Shown: positions 28,047 to 37,221 of the stretch, piece by piece
Layout: the number at the start of each line of letters is the position of its first letter
How positions within the stretch are numbered: position 1 is the first letter of the stretch
NCBI GenBank assembly: GCA_031292555.1
Contig: JARLGV010000132.1
Span: 1 to 64,000 of the forward strand
DNA from: Fimbriimonas sp.
GTDB taxonomy: Bacteria > Armatimonadota > Fimbriimonadia > Fimbriimonadales > Fimbriimonadaceae
Reading direction: 5' to 3'
Length of the DNA stretch: 64,000 nucleotides
Translations under genes and position numbers: made by a program
The notes under the pieces: generated by a model
What the model was told of the DNA's origin: nothing
Database searches by the model: none
Seen by the model: the letters and a program-made list of their open reading frames with translations, nothing else

Positions 28047-28733
28047 TCAATGCACATCCAGATCCAGCGTTACCGAATCCAGCCAGTGGAACGCGATCTT
28101 GTCCGGGATCGAGCCCCGGAATGTGATGTATTCCCGCACGGTGTCGTACCCGATCGCCTCCACGCGGGCGGCGTAGCCGCGTAGCGGACCGCCCACGTCC
28201 GGCGGCATCGAGACGGCGTCGACCCAGCCGTCGACGGTCAGAACCTGGGCGCGGTGCGCCTCGGCGACATTGCGGGGGAACTCGAAGCGGACACAGGTCG
28301 AGCCCGACTTGTACGCCTGGCAGACGATTCCGAAGAACAGAACCCCGATCGGTGTCTCCGTAAGCATTCGATCTGCCATCTGTTTTGCGGTTTTGAACTG
28401 GGGCGCCAACTCGATGATGCGTGCCTGGAGCTTGCAGGACAGGGGCTCCAAGGCAGAGGCTTCGTCCAGCAGATCGAACTGAAGCCGGAGCGTCTCCAAG
28501 AGCAGGCGAAACCGCAAGGTGTTGTCGGGTGTTTCCAGCCGTTTTAGATAACGGCCGGCTCGAGCGTCCACGTCGTGAAACGGCTTTGCCCGAAACGACA
28601 GGAGTCGACCGAGCGAGGCCAAGTTCTTGACGTACAATTCGGCTCCAACCTCGCGCAGGCCCAAATGGTGCGGCATCCGGAGTGAATTGTACAGGATCGA
28701 ACCGTGATCGGCTAGCGCACAACGGGCCGGCAA
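28047..28733 (-). CDS. Hypothetical protein
   Basis: Long ORF; start may be internal Met at ~28676. Confidence 0.6.
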   Translation of the reverse strand: MPARCALADHGSILYNSLRMPHHLGLREVGAELYVKNLASLGRLLSFRAKPFHDVDARAGRYLKRLETPDNTLRFRLLLETLRLQFDLLDEASALEPLSCKLQARIIELAPQFKTAKQMADRMLTETPIGVLFFGIVCQAYKSGSTCVRFEFPRNVAEAHRAQVLTVDGWVDAVSMPPDVGGPLRGYAARVEAIGYDTVREYITFRGSIPDKIAFHWLDSVTLDLDVH

Positions 28734-28774
28734 GCCGTTGGAGGCTCGCCGACCCGTCGTCTTGGAGACGGTTC

Positions 28775-29770
28775 CTAGTTCTTGTCGCCGTCTTGCGAGG
28801 AGCCGAAGTTGAAGTTGAAGTGGGGGTCCTTGCCGTCCTTCATCCCTTCTTTCATGCCCTGCTGAATCATCGGGCCGAGGTTCTTCAGCGCTTCACCCAT
28901 GCCGGTCATCGCTCCACCGACGCCTTTCATCGCGCCGCCGATCAGGTTGCCGAGGTCGATGTCGACTACCTTCGCGTTCTTCGGGAAGTCCGGAGCGACC
29001 AGCTTCGGGTCGACCTGGGCGCCGAACTGCATGCGGATCGTCGAGTTATGCTTGGTCCCGCTGTCGGAGTCCTTGTCCTCCACGTCGATTCGCTGGGGGA
29101 GGTCGGTGTTAGCGTCGACCAGCATCTGTACCCGGCTGGATTCCTGGGGCGAATCCATCGTGACGTGGTACACGTCCTTGCCGTCCTCATGGGTCACTCC
29201 GGAGATCTTGATGTGGTCCTTGCCGTACTTCTGCTCGTACTCTCGCAGCGTCTTCTTCAGGTCCATCTGTTTGAGGCCTTCGGAGATGCCGGACTGCACC
29301 ATCTTGCCGATCGTTTGCGGATCGACGATGCCGCTCAGCTTGATTCGGGTGACGGTGTTCTCCTTGGGGTCATAGACGCTCAGCGCCCCTTTCCCAAACT
29401 GCACGAGGCTGCCCTCCTCGCCGCGAATCGTAAAGGTGCCGTCCACGCCGACGATGTTGACGTGCTTGTCGGTCCCTTCGTCGTTTGAGTCGACGGATAG
29501 CAGGAACGTACTCTGCCGGTTGGTCGCCGCAAGGATGGAATCGTAGGCTCGTGCCTTGGAAGGGGCCATCGTGAGCACGACGATGCCGAAGGTGACGGCG
29601 GCGGTGCCGGCGATCGCCAAGCTGGGTTGCCACCACGGCCGTCGGGCCGGCTTGACGCTGTTTGCCAGAACTCTGAGCTCGCGCATCAGCCCTTCTGAGG
29701 GCTCTTCGCTGATCAGACTCATCTTGAGTGCCTCCTGAATTTGTTGATCCTGATTAGGTGTTTCGTTCAT
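28775..29770 (-). CDS. Membrane-anchored anti-sigma-like protein with periplasmic LolA/RseB-like region
   Basis: Single TM after a ~45-aa N-terminus; overlaps ECF sigma gene by 4 nt. Confidence 0.65.
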   Translation of the reverse strand: MNETPNQDQQIQEALKMSLISEEPSEGLMRELRVLANSVKPARRPWWQPSLAIAGTAAVTFGIVVLTMAPSKARAYDSILAATNRQSTFLLSVDSNDEGTDKHVNIVGVDGTFTIRGEEGSLVQFGKGALSVYDPKENTVTRIKLSGIVDPQTIGKMVQSGISEGLKQMDLKKTLREYEQKYGKDHIKISGVTHEDGKDVYHVTMDSPQESSRVQMLVDANTDLPQRIDVEDKDSDSGTKHNSTIRMQFGAQVDPKLVAPDFPKNAKVVDIDLGNLIGGAMKGVGGAMTGMGEALKNLGPMIQQGMKEGMKDGKDPHFNFNFGSSQDGDKN

Positions 29771-30357
29771 ATCGCATCTCCTGAGTTCCCCAGCACTTGA
29801 GGGCCCAGGGCATCGCGCAGGCTTTCACGAGCCCGCTGCAGCAAACTGTTGGTGGCGGCCATAGACCGCCGGATCACATGGCCGACCTCTTCGGTCGATA
29901 GCCCATTGATGTATTTCAAGACGAGCGCCTCGCGCTGATTCTCGGGAAGCTGTTCAAGCGCGCCCCGGGTGGCGATCTGGATCTCGCTGAACATCGGCAT
30001 TCCGGCGTTCGTCTCGGCGGAAGCTAACGGCTGCTCGGCGCGCCGGTACTTGCGCCGCAAATGGTCGGCGACCTTCCGCCGGGCGATGGCCAATAGCCAT
30101 ACCTTCTGGTCTTCGGCGCGCTGGATTTTGGCGAAATCTGCAAAGGCGGCGGCAAAGACCTCCATGACGACGTCCTCGGCATCCTCACGCTTCGGTATCT
30201 GAGAAGCGGTGTATCGCCAGATGTCGCCGGAGAACAGGCGGACCAGATCTTCGGGTTTTCGGGCTCTTGTGTCGAGCAGTTCACCGGGTTTCGGTGAGCT
30301 CGATTCGGCCCCCCACGGGGGAGCCACATTCGCTGGTTCGACGGGTGTCATTCGCAT
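29767..30357 (-). CDS. RNA polymerase sigma-70 family (ECF) factor
   Basis: DAEDVVMEVFAAAF..., LEQLPENQREALVLKYINGLSTEEVGHVI. Confidence 0.9.
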   Translation of the reverse strand: MRMTPVEPANVAPPWGAESSSPKPGELLDTRARKPEDLVRLFSGDIWRYTASQIPKREDAEDVVMEVFAAAFADFAKIQRAEDQKVWLLAIARRKVADHLRRKYRRAEQPLASAETNAGMPMFSEIQIATRGALEQLPENQREALVLKYINGLSTEEVGHVIRRSMAATNSLLQRARESLRDALGPQVLGNSGDAI

Positions 30358-30704
30358 CGGTTTAGTTGAAGGCGACGTCCTTTCAGTGTACGTCGGTTAC
30401 TCCTCAGCCCCATAAGTCGCTGCCGCACCCCCGAATCTATCGCGGCCTTCATGATTTCTTCCGAAATGCTCGCCAACTTGGTCACGTGCGGTCGATGAAG
30501 CGGAGCGAAAGGGTCTGAAACGACGATAGAAGCGCTGAACCACGGGCTCGCCGAGTCCGTTTGGCACGCTACCTCGCCTTCCATCACTCCCTTTTGCCGA
30601 CCGGCGAATCCTGTATCTGAATCGACGGTTTATGCATGCCCCCGCCAAACGAACGCACGGTTTGCGACACGACTCCCCATGCGTTTACGCAGATTGTAAG
30701 TGCC

Positions 30705-31628
30705 ATGACTACCTGTGTCGAAGTCCCCTCCCGCGAACGTTGCGCCTTGCATGAGCTCGAATCGGAGGCGATCTATACGCTGCGAGAGGTCGCCGGCCAG
30801 CTTGATCGGCCTGCGCTGCTCTTCTCGGGCGGCAAGGACTCTATCGTCCTGGTGCATTTGGCGCGTAAGGCGTTCGCCCCCGGTCCGATCCCGTTTCCCC
30901 TCCTGCACATCGACACTGGCCACAATTTCCCGGAGACGATCGAGTTCCGCGATTGGCTCGTCGACCACGTTGGGGCGACGCTGTTCGTTCGCTCGGTTCA
31001 GGATTCGATCGACCGGGGAAGGGTCGTTGAGGAGGCGGGACCCTACGCCAGCCGGAACGGACTTCAGACGGTAACCCTGCTGGACGCCATCGCCGAGTTG
31101 AAGATCGACGCCGCCCTCGGGGGCGCCCGGCGAGACGAGGAGAAGGCGCGCGCCAAGGAGCGCGTTTTCTCCCATCGCGACGCATTCGGCCAATGGGATC
31201 CCAAGAACCAGCGCCCCGAGCTTTGGAGCATCTACAACGGCCTCAAAGCACCCGGCGAGCACTTCCGGGTGTTTCCTCTAAGCAATTGGACCGAACTCGA
31301 CATCTGGCGCTACATCCGGCAGGAGCGGCTGACCATCCCGTCCTTGTACTTCAGCCACTCGCGGGAGGTTGTCCAGCGCCAAGAGACTCTGCTTGCGGTT
31401 TCCGAAGTTCTCACGCTTCTGCCGAGCGAGCGGCCGGTCCGCAAGCGGGTGCGGTTTCGCACCGTCGGCGATGCGACCTGCACCGGCGCCATCGAGTCCG
31501 GCGCGTCCTCTCTCGACGAGATCCTTGAGGAGGTTGTGTCTGCGCGGGTGACCGAGCGCAACGGCCGAGCCGACGACCGCCGGTCGGAAGCGGCAATGGA
31601 AGACCGTAAGCGTCAGGGGTACTTCTGA
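30705..31628 (+). CDS. cysD: Sulfate adenylyltransferase subunit 2
   Basis: ALLFSGGKDSIVLVHLARKAF...LLHIDTGHNFPETIEFRD. Confidence 0.93.
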   Translation: MTTCVEVPSRERCALHELESEAIYTLREVAGQLDRPALLFSGGKDSIVLVHLARKAFAPGPIPFPLLHIDTGHNFPETIEFRDWLVDHVGATLFVRSVQDSIDRGRVVEEAGPYASRNGLQTVTLLDAIAELKIDAALGGARRDEEKARAKERVFSHRDAFGQWDPKNQRPELWSIYNGLKAPGEHFRVFPLSNWTELDIWRYIRQERLTIPSLYFSHSREVVQRQETLLAVSEVLTLLPSERPVRKRVRFRTVGDATCTGAIESGASSLDEILEEVVSARVTERNGRADDRRSEAAMEDRKRQGYF

Positions 31629-33139
31629 TGGCGGCCGGAATCCTGAGGCTGGCGACCGCCGGCAGCGTGGACGACGGAAAGAGCAGCCTGATTGGGCGGC
31701 TGCTTTACGACTCGAAATCGGTCCTCGAGGACCAGATGCGGTCGATCGAGCATGTCAGCCGGCAAAGGGGCTCCGACCAGATCGAACTCGCCCTGCTGAC
31801 CGACGGCCTCCGGGCCGAGCGCGAGCAGAACATTACGATCGACGTCGCATACCGCTACTTCGCGACCGCGCACCGCAAGTTCATCATCGCCGATACCCCC
31901 GGACACCTCCAGTACACGCGGAACATGGTGACCGGCACGTCAACCGCCGACCTCTCAGTCCTGTTGGTCGACGCGCGAAAGGGAATCCTCAGCCAGAGCA
32001 AGCGCCACGCCGCAATCTCCGCTCTCCTCGGGGTCCGGCATGTCGTGGTCGCGATCAACAAGATGGACCTGGTCGAATTCAGCGAGCCGGTCTTCGACAA
32101 GATCGCTCGCGAGTTCGGGGCCATCCTCTTCCAACTTGGGATCCCCCGCGCCGAGTTCATCCCGATCTCCGCCCTGCTCGGAGACAACGTCGTGGAACCC
32201 AGCGAGAACATGCGCTGGTACACCGGCCCGACCCTGCTCGGGTTCCTGGAGAAGGTCGAAGTCGGTTCGGACGAGCCCGGACCGATTCGGCTCCCGGTCC
32301 AATACGTCATTCGTCCGAACCAGGATTTTCGTGGTTTCGCCGGTCGCTTGGAGGGGTCGTCGCTGCGAGTCGGCGACGTCCTTCGGGTAGCGTCCACCGG
32401 TTTGGAGGTGGTTGTCGATCGGTTGCTCGTCGCGGGAGTCGAAGCCGGGGAAGCATTGCCCGGCGAGGCGGTGACGGTCACCATGGACCGGGAGATCGAG
32501 GTGAGCCGGGGCGACCTGTTGTACTCGGCCGAGCACCCTCCCCTGTTTGCCGATCGAATCGAGGCGGTCGTCTGCTGGATGAGCCCCGAGCCGTTGAGGG
32601 TCGGTCAGCGTTACGTGCTGCTGCACGGCCCGGCGAGGGTTTCTGCCATCGTCGAGGCCGTGCAGAGCCGGATCGACATCGATACGTTGCTGCCGGCATC
32701 GGCGCAGACGTTGGCGATGAACGACATCGGCCGGGTTGTCGTCCGCACCGCCCGACCCTTGGCCTTCGATCCGTACGCCGATCTGCCATCGACGGGCAGC
32801 TTCGTCTTGGTCGACCCCGGCACCCACGCCACTGTCGCCGGAGGCATGATCCAGGGAGTGGCGTCCGGTCCCGAGACGGTCGCCGAGGAGCAGGGAAGGA
32901 TCTACTGGATCGACGGTTGGTCCGGTGACCTGCGGGGGCTGGCCAGTGAACTCCGCCGCCAAGGCCACCCCACCGTCGCTGTCTCCGACACCGTCCACCA
33001 ACAGGAGTTCGCCCATATCCTAACCAGCCAAGGCATCGACGTCCTAGTCGCCAACGAGGTCGGCGAAAGCTCAATCCGAATCGAACCCAAGAGCCAATCA
33101 ATAAGGGAACTCATCGTTCAATTGCACGCCCCCCCGTAG
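31628..33139 (+). CDS. cysN: Sulfate adenylyltransferase subunit 1 (GTPase)
   Basis: GSVDDGKSSLIGRLLYDSK, DTPGHLQYTRNMVTG, INKMDL. Confidence 0.94.
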   Translation: MAAGILRLATAGSVDDGKSSLIGRLLYDSKSVLEDQMRSIEHVSRQRGSDQIELALLTDGLRAEREQNITIDVAYRYFATAHRKFIIADTPGHLQYTRNMVTGTSTADLSVLLVDARKGILSQSKRHAAISALLGVRHVVVAINKMDLVEFSEPVFDKIAREFGAILFQLGIPRAEFIPISALLGDNVVEPSENMRWYTGPTLLGFLEKVEVGSDEPGPIRLPVQYVIRPNQDFRGFAGRLEGSSLRVGDVLRVASTGLEVVVDRLLVAGVEAGEALPGEAVTVTMDREIEVSRGDLLYSAEHPPLFADRIEAVVCWMSPEPLRVGQRYVLLHGPARVSAIVEAVQSRIDIDTLLPASAQTLAMNDIGRVVVRTARPLAFDPYADLPSTGSFVLVDPGTHATVAGGMIQGVASGPETVAEEQGRIYWIDGWSGDLRGLASELRRQGHPTVAVSDTVHQQEFAHILTSQGIDVLVANEVGESSIRIEPKSQSIRELIVQLHAPP

Positions 33140-33777
33140 CCGCTGCCTCCGTGGCAGCGCAGCAAAACGAACGGGACACGGGACAGGCGGAAAGAAGACA
33201 GACGGACGATATCCCGCCTACCACCCGATCGGCCCCCACCCGCAGCCCCCGTAGCCGCTGCCTCCGTGGCAGCGCAACAAACAAACGGGACACGGGACAG
33301 GAGGACACGAAACAGACCGACGATATCCCGCCTACCACCCGATCGGCCCCCGCCCGCAGCCCCCGTAGCCGCTGCCTCCGTGGCAGCGCAGCAAACAAAC
33401 GGGACACGGGACAGGCGGACACGAAACAGACCGACGATATCCCGCCTACCACCCGATCGGCCCCCACCCGCAGCCCCCGTAGCCGCTGCCTCCGTGGCAG
33501 CGCAGCAAACGAACAGGACACGGGACAGGCGGACACGAAACAGACCGACGATAGCCCGCCTACCACCCGATCGGCTCCCGCCCGCAGCCCCCGTAGCCGC
33601 TGCCTCCGTGGCAGCGCAGGGTAATGGCGCATGGCTCGATCGGCCGGAAACGCACGGCACGTCTGTCGCTCAACGTGATCGGCCGATCCCCCCCCATCCG
33701 AAACCGGACCCGTATTCGCCTGTCCCGTGCCCGTTTCGTTCCCAGCGCTGCCACGGAGGCAGCGACTACGGAGGCTG
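33135..33777. repeat. REP array: five direct ~114-bp-spaced copies of GTAG-C-CGCTGCC-TCCGT-GGCAGCG, terminating in an inverted copy (REPIN-like)
   Basis: Copies at 33135, 33250, 33364, 33478, 33592; inverted copy ~33748-33770. Confidence 0.9.
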
Positions 33778-33838
33778 TGAGCATTTACGGTGGCAGCAGG
33801 TATTTACACGGGGGATTCAGCCGATGTAACATGGCTGC

Positions 33839-34330
33839 ATGAGACGGATTCGTCAACGACGTCACCGTTTGCCCCCGGAATCTTACGTCGGACAATTCCC
33901 GATCTCATTCACGGCTTGCGTGGACGAGCGGGGTTGGGCCTTTCGATCCGCCGAGTACGTCGAACCCTTCATCCAGCTTCTTACCGAGGAGTTCGCGCGA
34001 TTTGACTGCCTGATTCCGATCTATTGTTTCATGCCGGACCACCTCCATGTGATCTCGATGGGCATGACGCATATGTCAAATGGAAAGCTGGCCATGGATG
34101 CGTTCAAGCAGTCCAGCGGCCAGTATTTCTACAATTCTGGAAACCGCTTTCGATGGCAAGACGAGTACCACGACCGCATTATCCGGCGGTCCGAGGAGTG
34201 GCGCAAGAAGGTCTTCTATGTCTTCCAGAACCCCGTCCGAGCCCGCCTCGTCCATGACCCACGATCGTATCCCTTTACCGGCTCGGTCGGATACGACCTG
34301 GAGCAGATCATCTGTGACGCCGCAACATAG
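33839..34330 (+). mobile_element. REP-associated tyrosine transposase (RAYT, Y1/HUH family)
   Basis: YCFMPDHLHVIS (HxH), RWQDEYHDRIIRR, FYVFQNPVRARLV. Confidence 0.9.
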
Positions 34331-34389
34331 AAAGCCGCGACCAGCGTGGACGGCGAACATCCACTCGCCCGGCCCCCGCCAGCAGCCCC

Positions 34390-34690
34390 CGTAGCCGCTG
34401 CCTCCGTGGCAGCGCAGCAAACAAACGGGACACGGGACAGGCGGAAAGGAGACAGACGGACGATATCCCGCCTACCACCCGATCGGCCCCACCCGCAGCC
34501 CCCCGTAGCAGTTGCCTCCGGGGCAGCGCAGGGTAATGGCGCATGGCTCGATCGGCCGGAAACGCACGGCACTTCTGTCGCTCAACGTGATCGACCGATC
34601 CCCCCCATCCGCAACCGGACCCGCATTCGCCTGTCCCGTGCTCGTATCGTTCCCTGCGCTGCCACGGACGCGGCGGCTACAGGGGCTGCG
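34390..34690. repeat. Second REP/REPIN block downstream of RAYT
   Basis: Forward REPs at 34390 and 34504 (114-bp spacing), degenerate inverted REP at ~34657; ~150 bp nearly identical to 33592-33777. Confidence 0.88.
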
Positions 34691-34849
34691 GACATTTGGG
34701 GGTTTCGATCCTTAGGTCTTGACCGGGTGCGGACGTTCGAATCTTCGAATTGTCTACCGCGTTGATAAGGGTTACGGTCTTTTCGCCGACGTGGGCGGCC
34801 CGATCGCGTACCTTTCACTAGGCGAACATCGCCCGTGAGGTACCCAACT

Positions 34850-35596
34850 ATGTCCCAACCAACCTCGGACTCCGTCCTGTTGCTGCAGGCGCGGTTCGAC
34901 CAAGCATCCGCCGAAGAGATCCTCAGGTGGGGCGACCGCGAGTTTGGCGGAGACCTGACCCTGGCGTGTAGCTTCGGCGCCGAGGACGTCGTTCTGCTCG
35001 ACATCCGGTCCAAACTAGGCCTCGCGACCCCCGTTTTCGTGCTCGATACCGGTCGGCTCCACGAGGAGACCTACGACACAATGCGCCGGTGCCAGGAGCG
35101 GTACGTAATTGAGTTCCAAGTCTATGCACCGGACACCGCCCGGCTCCAAAGCCTGATTCGCAGCAAAGGCCCGTTCTCGTTCTATGAGTCGTTCGATAAC
35201 CGGAAGGAGTGCTGTGGCATCCGGAAAGTCGAACCGCTACGCCGGGCCCTCGATGGGAGACGAGCCTGGGTGACCGGGCTCCGTAGAGAACAGTCGGTCA
35301 CCCGCGAAGGGCTCCCCAAAGTCGAACTCGATGAAGCCCACAACGGCATCTTCAAGATGAACCCGCTCGCGGATTGGGCCGAGGACCAGGTGTGGAACTA
35401 CATCCGCGCTAACGATGTGCCGTACAACGCCCTGCACGATCGGGGCTATCCCAGCATCGGCTGTGCGCCCTGCACCCGGGCGATTCAGCCCGGCGAACAC
35501 CCCCGCGCCGGGCGGTGGTGGTGGGAACAACCTGAGCACAAAGAGTGTGGCCTCCATTTGAGGGCCATCGACCTAAAGGAAAGGAGAGCAAGATGA
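34850..35596 (+). CDS. cysH: Adenylyl/phosphoadenylyl-sulfate reductase
   Basis: LACSFGAEDVVLLD, ECCGIRKVEPL, VTGLRREQSVTR, IGCAPCTRAIQPGE, KECGLH. Confidence 0.93.
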   Translation: MSQPTSDSVLLLQARFDQASAEEILRWGDREFGGDLTLACSFGAEDVVLLDIRSKLGLATPVFVLDTGRLHEETYDTMRRCQERYVIEFQVYAPDTARLQSLIRSKGPFSFYESFDNRKECCGIRKVEPLRRALDGRRAWVTGLRREQSVTREGLPKVELDEAHNGIFKMNPLADWAEDQVWNYIRANDVPYNALHDRGYPSIGCAPCTRAIQPGEHPRAGRWWWEQPEHKECGLHLRAIDLKERRAR

Positions 35597-37218
35597 ATGA
35601 TAACGAACGCATCAAGTTGGAGAAGGATGGCCTCGACGTATACGAGGACATCCTGCGCTACGCCAAAACGGGCTACGAGTCGATCCACCCCGACGATTTC
35701 CCGCGTATGCGCTGGTACGGCCTCTACCAACAGCGCCCAAACGAGGGGCATTTCATGCTCCGCATCAAGGTCCCGGGCGGCTTTCTCACCTCCGAACAGC
35801 TCCGAACCGTCGGAGATATCACTCGAATTTATGCGCGAGGAATCACAGATATCACGACACGGCAGAATTTCCAGTTTCATTGGCTTACAATAGAGCAGTT
35901 GTCCGATATATTCGATCGATTAACTAGTGTTGGCATCACGACTTCGGGAGCTTGCGGAGACTTCTTCCGAAATGTGACGGGTTGCCCCGTTGCCGGGATC
36001 GATCCGAACGAAGTATTTGACGCTCGCCCCTGGGTGACCCAGATCAGCGATTTCTTCGTCGGCAACCACGAATACTCCAATCTGCCGCGCAAATTCAAAA
36101 CCTCCATCGCTGGATGCAGCCTCCATTGCTCCCAGCCCGAGATCAATGATATCGGCGCGACGGCGGTAAGGCGAACGCGGCCCAGCGGCGAGGTCGAACT
36201 TGGTTTCCAGGTTCGGGTCGGTGGTGGACTGTCGGCTCGACCCCACTTTGCCAAGCGGCTGAACATGTTCGTTCCGCAAGACCGCCTGCTCAGCATCTTC
36301 GAAGTGGTGACCGGGATCTTCCGCGACCACGGCAACCGGGAGAACCGCAAGAAGGCCCGCCTCAAGTTCCTCGTCGACGATTGGGGAATCGAGCGCTTTG
36401 AAGCCGAGGTCCGGTCGAGGCTCGATTGGAAGCCGGATGCAGGCGAAGACTGGCCAGAACCCCGCCAGAACTTCCGAGACCACATCGGTGTTCACGCCCA
36501 GAAACAGGAGGGTTTCTATTGGATCGGCGCGTCCGTGCTCAGCGGACGCCTGAACGACGAACAGATTCACGCCGCCGCCGCCGTTGCCGACGAATACGGC
36601 CGAGGCGCCGTGCGGACGACGAACCAACAGAACCTCCTCTTCACCGACATCCCGCATGCCAAGGTCGATGCCGCGCAGAAGGCGCTTGAGAACATCGGAC
36701 TCATAGTTGACGCATCGCCGTTCCGGCGTGTCGCTGTCGCCTGCACCGGTAACGAGTTCTGCAATTTGGCTCTCACCGAGACCAAGAAGCTGATCGTGGA
36801 GATCGTCGAGCATCTCGAGCAGACCGTGTCGATCGACGAGCCGATTCGAATCAACCTCAACGGCTGCCCCTACTCCTGCGGTCTACACCATGTCGGCGAC
36901 ATCGGACTCCAAGGCTGCGTCGTCAAACAGGGTGGCGGCATCACCGTCGACGGTTACGACGTGTCGCTTGGCGGCCGACTTGGCGCCGATTCCAAGTTCG
37001 TCCGGCCGATCTGGCGCAAGGTCCCTGCGACAAACGTCAAGTTCGCGATCGAGAATTTGCTGAACGGCTATGTCGAGAAGCGTGACGAGGAAGACGACTT
37101 CGGCAGTTTCGTCGATCGCCACTCGGACGACGAACTCGCCGCACTCATGAAGACCGCGTTCGCGGAGGGTGTCGAAACCGCAAAGCCTGCCCACGAGCAT
37201 GGGTTGGTGGAGGTGTAG
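35593..37218 (+). CDS. Ferredoxin-type nitrite/sulfite reductase
   Basis: TTRQNFQFHWL, C-terminal siroheme/4Fe-4S Cys motifs CTGNEFCNLALTETK and NLNGCPYSCGLH; ATGA overlap with cysH. Confidence 0.92.
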   Translation: MNDNERIKLEKDGLDVYEDILRYAKTGYESIHPDDFPRMRWYGLYQQRPNEGHFMLRIKVPGGFLTSEQLRTVGDITRIYARGITDITTRQNFQFHWLTIEQLSDIFDRLTSVGITTSGACGDFFRNVTGCPVAGIDPNEVFDARPWVTQISDFFVGNHEYSNLPRKFKTSIAGCSLHCSQPEINDIGATAVRRTRPSGEVELGFQVRVGGGLSARPHFAKRLNMFVPQDRLLSIFEVVTGIFRDHGNRENRKKARLKFLVDDWGIERFEAEVRSRLDWKPDAGEDWPEPRQNFRDHIGVHAQKQEGFYWIGASVLSGRLNDEQIHAAAAVADEYGRGAVRTTNQQNLLFTDIPHAKVDAAQKALENIGLIVDASPFRRVAVACTGNEFCNLALTETKKLIVEIVEHLEQTVSIDEPIRINLNGCPYSCGLHHVGDIGLQGCVVKQGGGITVDGYDVSLGGRLGADSKFVRPIWRKVPATNVKFAIENLLNGYVEKRDEEDDFGSFVDRHSDDELAALMKTAFAEGVETAKPAHEHGLVEV

Positions 37219-37221
37219 TCG

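Noticed and set aside
31955-33016. 353-aa antisense ORF opposite cysN
   Set aside because: Antisense shadow ORF in high-GC coding DNA.
33135-33600. Regular ~114-bp repeats considered as a CRISPR array
   Set aside because: The repeated unit includes the supposed spacers (near-identical), there are no cas genes, and the adjacent RAYT explains the palindromes.
33111-33660. Several overlapping repetitive ORFs (e.g. CAATEAAATGAAGGGRSGGRR repeats) on both strands
   Set aside because: They are translations of the 114-bp REP tandem array in multiple frames; no start/RBS support.
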